Source: Prescottella subtropica (GTDB taxonomy: Bacteria; Actinomycetota; Actinomycetes; Mycobacteriales; Mycobacteriaceae). Taken from it: a stretch of DNA of 64,000 bases. Shown piece by piece: positions 17,736 through 26,354 of this stretch (positions are counted from its first letter, which is position 1; each line of letters opens with the position of its first letter). A program made the translations under genes and the position numbers. Location of the stretch: NCBI RefSeq assembly GCF_005434945.1, contig NZ_SKCH01000007.1, forward strand, positions 1 to 64,000, read 5' to 3'. A model generated the notes under the pieces. That model had not been told where the DNA came from, made no database searches, and was given only the letters and a program-made list of their open reading frames with translations.

Positions 17736-18994
17736 ACCTCGACGCTAGCCCGTCCGGTCGACCGTTCGGCGACGAGGAAGTCCGGGTCGATACCGCGGTC
17801 GAGGCGTCCCTCCCGTTTCGCGGTGAGGTACCGGTTGGTCAGGACCGCGAACACCACGATCAGCAGCAGGCTCCAACCCATCGTGCCCTTGAGGTATTCG
17901 GCGGCCCGCCCCTCCTCGAGGAAACGGTTCGAGATCCACGAGTCGGCGGCGAACACGCCGTAGATCGCGAGCCACGCCGGCCAGTTCCGGAGCACCGAGT
18001 TCCGCAGCACCACCGTCATGACCAGTGGGAACAGCAGCATCGAATAGTACAGCTGGCCGAGCGATCCGATGAGGAACGATGCGGCCACGAGCACACCGGA
18101 CGCCGTGGTGACGAAGAACAGTTCGTCGTGGCGGTAGTAGCGGTACAGCAGCCACAGCGACACCGCGACCATCGCGACGAAGCCCAGGCGCAGCGCCCAG
18201 ATCATCACGAGCGGAAGACCGTAGTAGGTGCCGTTGCCGACGATCGCGCTGTTGAAGTAGTCCCGCGACTCCAGCAGGTACGGCAGCGTGTGCTCGACGA
18301 ACGCCCACGGATCCGCGGCCAGCGGCCACGCCACCGCCGTCAGGATCAGCGGGATACCGGCGGCGGTGACGAACACCTTCCACTGGCCGCGCACCAGCGG
18401 CAGCAGCAGCAGCGGCGCCAGGATCGGTTTCACCGCGAACGTCAGACCGATCGCGGCACCCGACCACAGATCCTTGCGGCGCATCAGCAGGAACAGGAAC
18501 GCGATCTCGCCGAGCAGGACGAGCCCGTTGATGTTCGAGAAGACCAGCGTGTTCGTGACGGTTTCGGTGGAGAACGCGGCCAGCAGCAGGATCGGCGCCG
18601 CCACCGAATCCAGGGCCAGCCCGAACATCTTGAGCAGCAGATACAGGGCCGCGATCACCGCGATCGCGTTCACCAGGATGAACAGCCACCGCGACTTCTC
18701 CGGGTCGAGGATCGCGATCGGCGCCATCAACAGGGTTCCGGACGGCGGATACAGGTAGTGCGGATCCACCGAATTGAAGTTCGCGGTGTAGACGTCCTCA
18801 CGATTGAGGAACCGCAGCGCCGCCTGATAGACCGGCGCGTAGTCGTCGGTGTAGGCACCGTTGACGGCCCGGACGACGACCCGGTGGATCACCGTCATCA
18901 CGGCGAGGGGCCACAGGGCGAAGTTGATGACCTCGGCGGTGGTGCGTCCGGTACGCGGCTCGAATCGTCGAAGGAACACCACGGCACGGTACAC
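17732..18994 (-). CDS. aftC: Alpha-(1->3)-arabinofuranosyltransferase AftC (GT-C, GT87 fold)
   Basis: 420 residues from GTG 18994, which has GGGAGGG six bases upstream. The longer open frame is a shadow. About ten or more hydrophobic segments span the protein. The first extracytoplasmic loop contains TDDYAPVYQAALRFL and HYLYPPSGTLLMAP, the usual place of the acidic catalytic residue in GT-C enzymes. AftC uses decaprenyl-phosphoryl-arabinose to add alpha-1,3 branches to the arabinan of arabinogalactan and lipoarabinomannan. Order with msrB and the TAP-like hydrolase matches Rv2672-Rv2674, which supports the name. Confidence 0.88.
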   Translation of the reverse strand: MYRAVVFLRRFEPRTGRTTAEVINFALWPLAVMTVIHRVVVRAVNGAYTDDYAPVYQAALRFLNREDVYTANFNSVDPHYLYPPSGTLLMAPIAILDPEKSRWLFILVNAIAVIAALYLLLKMFGLALDSVAAPILLLAAFSTETVTNTLVFSNINGLVLLGEIAFLFLLMRRKDLWSGAAIGLTFAVKPILAPLLLLPLVRGQWKVFVTAAGIPLILTAVAWPLAADPWAFVEHTLPYLLESRDYFNSAIVGNGTYYGLPLVMIWALRLGFVAMVAVSLWLLYRYYRHDELFFVTTASGVLVAASFLIGSLGQLYYSMLLFPLVMTVVLRNSVLRNWPAWLAIYGVFAADSWISNRFLEEGRAAEYLKGTMGWSLLLIVVFAVLTNRYLTAKREGRLDRGIDPDFLVAERSTGRASVEV

Positions 18995-19026
18995 CGGATA
19001 CCCTCCCGAATCGGACTCGGCCCAGA

Positions 19027-20595
19027 TCAGGCCGGGCAGGCGCCCGCGTTCGGCGGCAGCGTCGCATCTTCGAGATAACGGGTCAGGTGCCCGCGGGCGC
19101 ACTCCGAATGCGTCGTCGCCGGGTGCCCGAACCCCTCCCACCGCACCCCCGACCACGGTGCCCCGGCGAGTGTGAGGGAGCCGGTCAGCGTGGACAGCCC
19201 ACCGGTGCCGACGACCGGGTCGGCGGCGCCGTCGAACACCAGGATCGGGACCGGAACGGCGGTCGGCAGCGCCGGCGGGGGAGTCGCCGGCCACGCCGCG
19301 CACCGCAGCAACCCGAGCGCGGCGTCCGCACCGAACACCGGATACGTCGTCGCCCACTCCTGCCGCAACTGCTCGACGCGTCCCGGGCCCGGCCACTGCT
19401 GACCGTCCGAACAGCGGGCGACGAACTGGCCGTCGGACCCGGTGACCGCATCGGTCGCCGCGATCAACCCCTGCAGCGGTGCGACGTCACCTCGGTCGGC
19501 GGCCGCCAGCACGTCCGCCAGCTCCCGCACCCGGGCAGTCTGGTCGCCGCGCGGCGACCCCAGGAACCCGGACACCGAGGCCAGCAGCGCACTCGACGAC
19601 ACCGTCCCCAGCTCGCCGGCCGCCGCCCGATCCCGCAGCGCGGTGACCGCCGCGACCGGATCCGCGCCGAGCGCACACGCGAGCGCGGCGCAGCGGCGGG
19701 CGTACGCGGCCAGCGCCGCCTCCTGCCCGGCCGCGCGGTGCTCGGCGGCCGTCGCCGCGTCGACGGTCGTCCCGGCCGGCGCGTCGAGCACCAGCCGTCC
19801 CACCCGCTCCGGATACTTCGCGGTGAACGCCAACGCCACCGCGGCGCCGTTCCCGGTGCCGAGCAGAGCGATCGTGTCCACCTGCCACATCCGGCGCAGC
19901 TGCTCGAGATCGTCGGCGGCATGCGCGGTGTCGAACGCGAGCGCGTACGGCGCCGCCGCATCCGTGCACGCCACTGTCGCGTCCCGGCCGGCCGCCGCCA
20001 CCGCATCGGCCGCCGACCCGCCGCCCGCGGTGAACTGGCCCAGATCGGCGAGTGCCCGACGGTCGACGGTGTCCCCGCAGTCGATCGGGGTCGACGCCCC
20101 GAACCCGCGCCGGTCGACCGCGACGATCGGCTGCCGTTCGAGCAGCGTCGCGCTCGGACCCGTCGCGAGCGCCGCCAGCGTGGTCGACGACGCCGCATCG
20201 GCGCCGGACGTGAGCACGAGCGGTGCCGCATCCAGGGGTGTCCGCGGCAGGCGTGCCCGGGTGGCACCCACCTGGATCGACCGGGCCGGACCCGCCGCCG
20301 GCGTGTCGACCGGGGATGTGAACGTGGCGCACTCGAGGACGAGACCGTCCGGGCCGGGACCGACCCCGAGCGGGGCCAGGGCCGCGGTGGTGCAGTCCGT
20401 CCACGCGAGGTCGTGCACCGGCGCCCGCAGGTCCGGCGCCGGCGGTGCCTCGCTCGTCCGGGGCGTCGACCCGCCGCCGTGTTCGACGACCGCCACGTCC
20501 GGCCGGGACGACGGGCCCGCCCCGCACCCGGTCCCGACCGCGAGCACCACCCCGGCGATCGCGGCCACCCCGATCCTGCGCGCACCCGTCTGCAT
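19027..20595 (-). CDS. Exported TAP-like alpha/beta hydrolase (SlpD/Rv2672 type), nucleophile Ser absent
   Basis: 522 residues from ATG 20595 (MQTGARRIGVAAIAGVVL); an upstream codon would add 10 residues. The leader ends VGTGCG, a possible but atypical lipobox. The hydrolase core runs from about 60 to 400, with a TAP-like C-terminal domain containing VFDGAADPVVGTGG (Asp) and GFGHPATTHSEC (His). At the expected GxSxG elbow the sequence is LLGTGNGAAVAL, giving Gly248 where Ser is expected. Related proteins are secreted proteases or lipases; activity here is doubtful or uses another residue. It lies 22 bases after the ribD-like gene and 32 before aftC, so it belongs to that operon. Confidence 0.8.
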   Translation of the reverse strand: MQTGARRIGVAAIAGVVLAVGTGCGAGPSSRPDVAVVEHGGGSTPRTSEAPPAPDLRAPVHDLAWTDCTTAALAPLGVGPGPDGLVLECATFTSPVDTPAAGPARSIQVGATRARLPRTPLDAAPLVLTSGADAASSTTLAALATGPSATLLERQPIVAVDRRGFGASTPIDCGDTVDRRALADLGQFTAGGGSAADAVAAAGRDATVACTDAAAPYALAFDTAHAADDLEQLRRMWQVDTIALLGTGNGAAVALAFTAKYPERVGRLVLDAPAGTTVDAATAAEHRAAGQEAALAAYARRCAALACALGADPVAAVTALRDRAAAGELGTVSSSALLASVSGFLGSPRGDQTARVRELADVLAAADRGDVAPLQGLIAATDAVTGSDGQFVARCSDGQQWPGPGRVEQLRQEWATTYPVFGADAALGLLRCAAWPATPPPALPTAVPVPILVFDGAADPVVGTGGLSTLTGSLTLAGAPWSGVRWEGFGHPATTHSECARGHLTRYLEDATLPPNAGACPA

Positions 20596-20617
20596 GCCGG
20601 ACAGCCTGCCAGCCCGA

Positions 20618-21394
20618 TCACGCATCGTCGGCCCGGACCCACCGGGTCAGCAGGGTGCCGTCGTCGTCACCGAGGACGTGGGCGCGCCGCATCGGCGTCG
20701 GGGACGCGGCAGGGGACACCGCGATCCGCCCGGCGGCCCCGGCCACCAGCTGCGGCGACATCGTCAGACACACCTCGTCGACGACACCGTCGGCGAGGAG
20801 TGCCCCGAACAGGCCCGGCCCGCCCTCGCACAGCACCCGGTACAGGCCGCGCCGGCGCAGGGTCGCCACCAGCTCCCGGCCACCGACCGCGGCGTCGGCG
20901 ATCACCGCCACCTCCGCGCCCGCGTCCTGCAGTCGCGTCAACTGTCCGGCGTCGGCTCGCGCGGACGTCAGCACGATCGGCGCCACGACCGTGTCGGTGA
21001 ACAGCCGCGACCCCGGATCGAGGCGTCCGCTCGCGGTCACCACCACGATCGGCGGCACGTCCGACTGTCCCCGCGACCGTCGCCGCTCCACCTCGGCGGC
21101 CGACATCCGGGCGCCGCCGTAGTCCTCGGCGCGGGCCGTCCCGCCGCCGACGACGACCGCGTCGGCCAGCTCCCGCAGAATCCCGAACACCCGTTGGTCG
21201 GCGGGTGTGCCCAGTCCCGCGCTCGCCCCGTCGACTGCCACCGCCCCGTCGATGCTGGACACGAAATTCACCCGCAGCCACGGCCTGCCCCGGCCGGACG
21301 GATACCCGTAGAGTGAACGCAGATCCTCGTCGCCGAGCGGCTCGTTTCTTGTGAAGTAGGTCGCATTATCCAGACGCTGCACGTGATCGATCAC
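20618..21394 (-). CDS. RibD C-terminal-like reductase (Rv2671 type, DHFR-fold)
   Basis: 258 residues from GTG 21394, the same length as Rv2671; ATG 21418 would overlap the divergent zapE start. It contains only the reductase half of RibD: WLRVNFVSSIDGAVAV, DAVVVGGGTARAEDY, TASGRLDPGSRLF and CEGGPGLFGALL, the NADPH-binding pattern. There is no deaminase domain, so it is not a complete riboflavin enzyme. The mycobacterial homologue can substitute for dihydrofolate reductase and confers para-aminosalicylate resistance when overexpressed; this function is inferred only. It is the first gene of the run leading to aftC and msrB. Confidence 0.82.
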   Translation of the reverse strand: MIDHVQRLDNATYFTRNEPLGDEDLRSLYGYPSGRGRPWLRVNFVSSIDGAVAVDGASAGLGTPADQRVFGILRELADAVVVGGGTARAEDYGGARMSAAEVERRRSRGQSDVPPIVVVTASGRLDPGSRLFTDTVVAPIVLTSARADAGQLTRLQDAGAEVAVIADAAVGGRELVATLRRRGLYRVLCEGGPGLFGALLADGVVDEVCLTMSPQLVAGAAGRIAVSPAASPTPMRRAHVLGDDDGTLLTRWVRADDA

Positions 21395-21416
21395 AGCACG
21401 TCGATACGCTCGGTGC

Positions 21417-22430
21417 ATGCATGCACGTCTTGTCGATCGCAATCCGGTGGTGCCGGCCGATCAATTGGTTGCCCAGATGGTGCCCCCGGCGATGTTCGAC
21501 GAGGTCAGCTTCGCGTCCTACATTCCCGACCCCAAGGAACCCAGCCAGGCGGCCGCGGTCGTCAAGGCCGAGGAGTTCTCCGCGAAGGTCGGCAAGATCC
21601 GCGGCGGCGGCCGGCGTGGCCTGTTCGGACGCAAGACACAGCAGTCCGGTGCCGGTCTGTACCTCGACGGCGGCTTCGGTGTCGGCAAGACCCACCTGCT
21701 CGCGTCGATCTTCCACAGCTCCCCGTCGCCCAAGGCGTTCGGCACGTTCGTCGAGCTGACGCACGTCGTCGGCGCGCTCGGCTTCAACCGGGCCGTCGAG
21801 GAACTGTCCCAGCATTCGGTGCTGTGCATCGACGAGTTCGAGCTCGACGATCCGGGCGACACCATGCTCGTGTCCCGGCTGCTCACCGAACTGTCGGCGC
21901 GCGGCGTGTCGATCGTCGCGACGTCGAACACGCTGCCCGGCCAGCTCGGCGAGGGCCGGTTCGCCGCACAGGACTTCCTGCGTGAGATCAAGAAGCTCGG
22001 CTCGATCTTCGAAACCCTCCGCGTCGACGGCCCCGACTACCGGCACCGCGACCTGCCGCCGGCCCCGGAACCCACCGACGACGCCGACCTGATCGCCCGC
22101 GCGGAGTCCATCGACGGTGCCACCCTCGACGACTTCGACGAGCTGTGCGCGCACCTGAGCACGCTGCACCCGTCCCGCTACGGCAAGCTCGTCGAGGGCG
22201 TCCCGGCAGTGTTCATCAAGGGTGTCCATCCGGCCGCCGACCAGTCCGTCGCGCTGCGTCTCGTCGTCCTCGCCGACCGCCTGTACGACGCCAGCATCCC
22301 GGTCACCGTGTCCGGCGCGAAGCTCGACGAGATCTTCACCCCCGAGATGGTCGCCGGCGGCTACCGCAAGAAGTACCTGCGCGCCATGTCGCGTCTGCTC
22401 GCGCTCTCGCGTTTCGAGGTCGCAGCCTGA
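21417..22430 (+). CDS. zapE: ZapE/AFG1-family ATPase
   Basis: 337 residues. Walker A is GGFGVGKTHLLAS (about residues 85-97), Walker B is VLCIDEFELDDPGD, and sensor 1 is IVATSNTLP. AFG1-family AAA+ proteins act in cell division and in quality control of membrane proteins. It is equivalent to Rv2670c. The ATG at 21417 lies in GCATGCATGC with no clear ribosome-binding site and is only 22 bases from the ribD-like start on the other strand, so promoters must overlap coding sequence or transcripts are leaderless. Confidence 0.9.
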   Translation: MHARLVDRNPVVPADQLVAQMVPPAMFDEVSFASYIPDPKEPSQAAAVVKAEEFSAKVGKIRGGGRRGLFGRKTQQSGAGLYLDGGFGVGKTHLLASIFHSSPSPKAFGTFVELTHVVGALGFNRAVEELSQHSVLCIDEFELDDPGDTMLVSRLLTELSARGVSIVATSNTLPGQLGEGRFAAQDFLREIKKLGSIFETLRVDGPDYRHRDLPPAPEPTDDADLIARAESIDGATLDDFDELCAHLSTLHPSRYGKLVEGVPAVFIKGVHPAADQSVALRLVVLADRLYDASIPVTVSGAKLDEIFTPEMVAGGYRKKYLRAMSRLLALSRFEVAA

Positions 22431-22443
22431 ACCACCGGCTCAC

Positions 22444-22478
22444 GTGATGCGGCGCGGCTACAGGCCGCGCTGCATCAC
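22444..22478. terminator. Hairpin between zapE and the GNAT gene
   Basis: Arms of 15 bases with a single mismatch (GTGATGCGGCGCGGC against GCCGCGCTGCATCAC) and a 5-base loop. It extends 21 bases into the 3' end of the convergent GNAT gene, so it can serve both genes. Confidence 0.65.
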
Positions 22479-22988
22479 GAAGTCGTGGTGGGTCCGGCTA
22501 CCCACCCGGAAGGTTTTCGTCCCGACCTTCTCGAACCCGTGTTTGATGTAGAACTTCTGCGCCCGCACGTTCTCCTGGTTGACGCCGAGCCACACCCCGG
22601 TGCAGTCCGCGTCCCGGGCGTATTTCACCGCCGCCTCCATGAGCGCCGCCGCCACCCCCGACCCGTGCCGGTCCGGCAGCACGTAGAGCTTGCTGATCTC
22701 CATGGTCGGCTGCAGCGACACCGCGGACCGGATGTCGTGGTCGTCGGGCATGCCCTCCACGAGCATCACGTAGCCGACGATCTCGCCGCCCGCAGTCGCC
22801 TCGAGGACCGTCCGCGCCGGATCGGTGAGGTATTCGGAGAACTTCTCCGCCGAGAGCACGTCGTCGATGAACGCCTCGATGTCCTCCTGCGTCGCGTGCG
22901 GCGGGCACGCCAACGGGAAGGTCACCGCGGCGACGTCGGCGAGCGCCTCCGCGTCCCACAGTCCGGCGCGGTCCACGGAAATCGTCAC
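22458..22988 (-). CDS. GNAT-family N-acetyltransferase
   Basis: 176 residues from GTG 22988, with GAGGTGA just upstream. The acetyl-CoA loop is ISKLYVLPDRHGSGVAAALM, followed by GVWLGVNQENVRAQKFYIKHGF, the motif B of GCN5-type enzymes. Substrate unknown. It corresponds to Rv2669 by position. It starts only four bases after the MFS gene stop, so the two are co-transcribed. Confidence 0.9.
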   Translation of the reverse strand: MTISVDRAGLWDAEALADVAAVTFPLACPPHATQEDIEAFIDDVLSAEKFSEYLTDPARTVLEATAGGEIVGYVMLVEGMPDDHDIRSAVSLQPTMEISKLYVLPDRHGSGVAAALMEAAVKYARDADCTGVWLGVNQENVRAQKFYIKHGFEKVGTKTFRVGSRTHHDFVMQRGL

Positions 22989-22992
22989 GGTG

Positions 22993-24222
22993 TCACCTCG
23001 GGGTCGCCTCGGGCAGGGTCGGGTCGGTCCCGGTAAGTACACCATCCTCCGGTGACGCACCGGTCCGGCGCGGCGCGAACGCCGGGGCCAGCGCGAACAG
23101 CACGACGGCGAACAGCAGCGGCACCACGAACCCGATCCGCAGGTCGGTGACGGCCGCGACACCGCCGATCACCCCGCCGGCGACGATCGTGCCCGCATAG
23201 TTGAACAGGTTGATCCGGGCGACGACGGCGTCCGTCTGCTCCGGCGGGGCCAACCGTCCGGCCGCACTGAAACTGAGCGGCGCGATGACCGGCGCACCCA
23301 GACCCACGACGAAGAATCCGACGATCGCGACGACCGGGCTCGGGGCGAGGACCGCGATCAGCAGGCCGACGACGCTGATCGCGGCACCGGCCCGCACCAC
23401 CGCGGTCTCCCCGAACCGGCGCACCCAATGGTCGCCGGTGAGCCGCGAGATCAGTGCCGTCACCTGGTAGGCGCCCATCGCGAGGGCGGCGGTGCCCGCA
23501 TCGGACAGCAGCACCTCCTTGAGGTACAGCGGCGAGTAGGTGCCGATCCCGAAGTCGATGGCATAGAACAGCAGCATCGCGACACCGAGCGCCAGGAACG
23601 GGCGCATCGGCACCGACAGCGGTGCGGCCGCCGACCCCGCGGCCGCCCGCTCGTGCCCGGTGCGCAACAGGTGCGGCCCGATCCACGCGCAGCATCCGGC
23701 GACCACCACGGCCGCGACGATCACCGACACCGCCACCGACAGATCCAGCGCCGAGCAGGCCGCGACGTATCCGGCGCCGACGATCGCACCGACACTCCAC
23801 GACGCATGGAACGACGACAGGATCACCCGCCCGTAGGCGTGCTGGATCGACACGGCCTGCATGTTCGCGGCCGCATCCACGATGCCGAGCCCGATCCCGT
23901 ACAGCGCGAACGCCGCCAGGAACGCCGGCGTCGATCCGGCGAGCGCGATGACGGCACCACCGGCTGCGATCACGACCAGCCCGGTCCTCAGTGTCGTCCG
24001 GCTCGACGTGGCCTTCGCGAGTTGCTCGGCCACGACACTGCCGACACCCGCGACGACGGAGATCCCGACGACGGTCGCCGCGACCAGGGTGTCACCGAAT
24101 CCGAGGTTCTCCTTGAACTGGGGGAGCTGCGTGAGCAGCACGGCCAGCAGGAATCCCTGCAGACCGAAGGCGATCGAGGCCGAGATCCGGGCGCGGCCGG
24201 GGGTATCCGTGTTTCGTATCAC
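22993..24222 (-). CDS. MFS transporter (about 12 transmembrane segments)
   Basis: 409 residues if started at GTG 24222 (VIRNTDTPGRARISASIAF). TTG 24234 is an alternative, and other open upstream codons look non-coding. It has two six-helix halves around a charged loop near residue 200, and the loop 2-3 area carries EQLAKATSSRTTLRTG. The substrate cannot be told from sequence; the family includes sugar and drug exporters. A perfect palindrome (24223-24236) abuts the start codon, so the message may be leaderless or tightly repressed. The divergent neighbour is a beta-glucosidase. Confidence 0.82.
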   Translation of the reverse strand: MIRNTDTPGRARISASIAFGLQGFLLAVLLTQLPQFKENLGFGDTLVAATVVGISVVAGVGSVVAEQLAKATSSRTTLRTGLVVIAAGGAVIALAGSTPAFLAAFALYGIGLGIVDAAANMQAVSIQHAYGRVILSSFHASWSVGAIVGAGYVAACSALDLSVAVSVIVAAVVVAGCCAWIGPHLLRTGHERAAAGSAAAPLSVPMRPFLALGVAMLLFYAIDFGIGTYSPLYLKEVLLSDAGTAALAMGAYQVTALISRLTGDHWVRRFGETAVVRAGAAISVVGLLIAVLAPSPVVAIVGFFVVGLGAPVIAPLSFSAAGRLAPPEQTDAVVARINLFNYAGTIVAGGVIGGVAAVTDLRIGFVVPLLFAVVLFALAPAFAPRRTGASPEDGVLTGTDPTLPEATPR

Positions 24223-24236
24223 TGGACGAGTGTCCA
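24223..24236. promoter_or_regulatory. Operator-like palindrome between an MFS gene and a GH1 glucosidase
   Basis: TGGACGAGTGTCCA, arms TGGAC/GTCCA with a four-base centre. It touches the MFS start codon on one side and lies 44 bases upstream of the GH1 ATG on the other. The form is typical of TetR-family operators; no regulator gene is adjacent. Confidence 0.5.
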
Positions 24237-24280
24237 ATATTGTGCTCCGTTTCGTGGCGTTCTCTGCTTCACTGCACATC

Positions 24281-25666
24281 ATGGCGGCACAACAGTCTCT
24301 ACCGGAGTTTCCCGACAATTTCCTGTTCGGTGTCGCGGCAGCGGCCTATCAGATCGAGGGGGCGGTCGACGAGGGCGGCCGCGGCCGATCCATCTGGGAC
24401 GAGTTCTGCCGCAGGCCCGGCAAGGTCGCCGGCGGCGAGACCGGGGACATCGCAACCGACCACTACCACCGCTACCGCGAGGACGTCGCCCTCATCCGCG
24501 ACCTCGGCGTCGACGCCTACCGGCTGTCGATCGCGTGGCCGCGGATCCAGCCCGACGGCGCCGGCGCGGTCAACGCGGCGGGACTCGACTTCTACGACCG
24601 GCTGATCGACGAACTGTGTTCCGCCGGAATCACACCCGCGGTCACCCTGTTCCACTGGGACCTGCCGCAAACCCTGCAGGACGCCGGTGGCTGGTGCAGT
24701 CGGGAGACGGCGCACCGGCTCGCGGACTACGCGACGATCGTGGGGGAGCGACTCGGCGACCGCGTCGGCATGTGGATGCCGCTCAACGAACCCGTCGTCC
24801 ACACCCTCTACGGGCACGCGCTCGGCGTGCACGCCCCCGGCCTCGAACTCGGGTTCGGGGCACTGCAGGCCGCGCACCACCAACTGCTCGGACACGGCCT
24901 GGCGGTGCAGGCGCTACGCGCCGCCGGCTGCAGCAACATCGGGATCGCGTCGAATCACGCCCCCGTGCACCCGGCGTCGGACACGGACGCCGATGTGGAG
25001 GCCGCCGACATCTACGACCACATCGTGAACTGGACGTTCGCCGACCCGATCCTGCTCGGCAAGTATCCGGCCGACGAACTCGCCGCGATCCTCACCGGAC
25101 CCGTCGACGACGACCTGGCCGTGATCGCGCAACCTCTCGACTGGTTCGGCATCAACTACTACGAGCCGACGCGCATCGCCGCACCCGGCGACGGGGAGGG
25201 CACGTCCGGGGTGCTCGAGGTGGATCTGCCACCCGGAATGCCGTTCGCGCCCGTGGCGCTCGACGGATATCCGCGCACCGACTTCGGCTGGCCCATCGTC
25301 CCCGACGGCCTGCGCGAGATCCTCGAGATCTTCCGGGACCGCTACGGCGCCGCACTGCCCCCGATCCACATCACCGAGAGCGGTTGCTCGTTCCACGACC
25401 CGGCACCCGACGCCGGCGGCCGGGTCCGTGACGACCGTCGCATCGCCTACCACGCCGAACACCTCGCCGCGGTCCGCGCCGCGATGGACGCCGGCGTCGA
25501 CGTGCGCGGCTACTTCGTGTGGTCGATCCTCGACAACTTCGAATGGGCCGCCGGCTACCGGGAACGCTTCGGACTCGTCCACGTGGACTACGACACACTC
25601 ACCCGCACCCCGAAGGACTCCTACCGGTGGCTGCAACGCGAACTGGTCGCCCGCCGGAACCGGTGA
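24281..25666 (+). CDS. Family GH1 beta-glucosidase
   Basis: 461 residues from ATG 24281 (MAAQQSLPEFPDNFLFGVA), with no signal peptide, hence cytoplasmic. Substrate-pocket motifs QIEGAVDEGGRG, TLFHWDLPQTLQ and WSILDNFEWAAGY are present. The acid/base Glu170 is in MPLNEPVVH, and the nucleophile Glu366 is in HITESGCSF, where Ser replaces the usual Asn after Glu. It hydrolyses beta-glucosides from oligosaccharides or glycosides. It is divergent from an MFS transporter and shares a palindromic operator region with it, so import or export of the glycoside is a plausible link. A strong terminator follows. Confidence 0.93.
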   Translation: MAAQQSLPEFPDNFLFGVAAAAYQIEGAVDEGGRGRSIWDEFCRRPGKVAGGETGDIATDHYHRYREDVALIRDLGVDAYRLSIAWPRIQPDGAGAVNAAGLDFYDRLIDELCSAGITPAVTLFHWDLPQTLQDAGGWCSRETAHRLADYATIVGERLGDRVGMWMPLNEPVVHTLYGHALGVHAPGLELGFGALQAAHHQLLGHGLAVQALRAAGCSNIGIASNHAPVHPASDTDADVEAADIYDHIVNWTFADPILLGKYPADELAAILTGPVDDDLAVIAQPLDWFGINYYEPTRIAAPGDGEGTSGVLEVDLPPGMPFAPVALDGYPRTDFGWPIVPDGLREILEIFRDRYGAALPPIHITESGCSFHDPAPDAGGRVRDDRRIAYHAEHLAAVRAAMDAGVDVRGYFVWSILDNFEWAAGYRERFGLVHVDYDTLTRTPKDSYRWLQRELVARRNR

Positions 25667-25672
25667 GAAACG

Positions 25673-25706
25673 ACGAAAGGCACCTCCGAGTGGAGGTGCC
25701 TTTCGT
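25673..25706 (+). terminator. Terminator after the GH1 gene
   Basis: Perfect 15-bp arms (ACGAAAGGCACCTCC and complement at 25692-25706) with a 4-base loop, 6 bases after the stop. On the other strand it lies just past the last tRNA-Val and may also end the tRNA transcript. Confidence 0.85.
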
Positions 25707-25709
25707 GTG

Positions 25710-25784
25710 TGGTGCGCGATACTGGGATTGAACCAGTGACCTCTTCCGTGTCAGGGAAGCGCTCTCCCGCTGAGCTAATCGCGC
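25710..25784 (-). tRNA. tRNA-Val(GAC), copy 1
   Basis: 75 bases including encoded CCA. It folds as a complete cloverleaf: acceptor GCGCGAT/ATCGCGC, anticodon stem CTTCC/GGAAG around CTGACAC, T-arm ACTGG/CCAGT with TTCAATC loop. It is identical to the copy at 25937-26011. Confidence 0.95.
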
Positions 25785-25816
25785 GGGTCGTGCAGACCGG
25801 CCACAGGGGCCGATCG

Positions 25817-25892
25817 TGGAGCGGATGACGGGATTCGAACCCGCGACCCTCACCTTGGCAAGGTGATGCGCTACCAGCTGCGCTACATCCGC
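25817..25892 (-). tRNA. tRNA-Gly(GCC), copy 1
   Basis: 76 bases with encoded CCA. Acceptor GCGGATG/CATCCGC, anticodon loop TTGCCAA between TCACC and GGTGA. The body is identical to copy 2 at 26109-26181, but only this copy encodes the 3' CCA. Confidence 0.95.
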
Positions 25893-25936
25893 ATGTCTAA
25901 CATTCAAGTCCCTCGACAGCGTACTGCCGAGAAACT

Positions 25937-26011
25937 TGGTGCGCGATACTGGGATTGAACCAGTGACCTCTTCCGTGTCAGGGAAGCGCTCTCCCGCTGA
26001 GCTAATCGCGC
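25937..26011 (-). tRNA. tRNA-Val(GAC), copy 2
   Basis: 75 bases with encoded CCA, identical in sequence to copy 1. It starts one base from the 3' end of tRNA-Cys, so the precursors are processed from one transcript. Confidence 0.95.
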
Positions 26012-26012
26012 G

Positions 26013-26083
26013 AGGTGGAGACGGGAATCGAACCCGTGTGCACGGCTTTGCAGGCCGTTGCCTCACCACTCGGCCACTCCACC
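26013..26083 (-). tRNA. tRNA-Cys(GCA)
   Basis: 71 bases, no encoded CCA. Acceptor GGTGGAG/CTCCACC with U discriminator, anticodon loop CTGCAAA between ACGGC and GCCGT. Gly-Cys-Val is the order of the glyV-cysU-valV cluster of mycobacteria, from memory. Confidence 0.95.
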
Positions 26084-26108
26084 ATAAAAGGTCGAGTCCA
26101 ACCTCTCG

Positions 26109-26181
26109 AGCGGATGACGGGATTCGAACCCGCGACCCTCACCTTGGCAAGGTGATGCGCTACCAGCTGCGCTACATCCGC
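26109..26181 (-). tRNA. tRNA-Gly(GCC), copy 2 (first of the cluster)
   Basis: 73 bases. Same body as copy 1, but the 3' flank reads CGA instead of CCA, so the terminal CCA must be added by nucleotidyltransferase. A candidate promoter lies at 26225-26254. Confidence 0.95.
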
Positions 26182-26224
26182 ATTTGCTCCGGCGGGGCGT
26201 TTCCGCTTCCCCGGTGCGGTGAGA

Positions 26225-26254
26225 ACATTAGCGGACCATTCGAGAAAGGCACAA
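26225..26254 (-). promoter_or_regulatory. Candidate promoter of the minus-strand tRNA cluster
   Basis: On the minus strand TTGTGC (26254-26249) and TAATGT (26230-26225) are separated by 18 bases, a plausible SigA-type pair. Transcription would start about 35 bases before the first tRNA-Gly. Confidence 0.5.
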
Positions 26255-26354
26255 ATCAGCAGGTCAACGGCAGAAAAGAGCGTGTAGAAGTGCCATTGCG
26301 GCAGGTAGTCGGACGGGCTCAACCGGTGAACGGTGAACATTCCGCGCCGCGACG

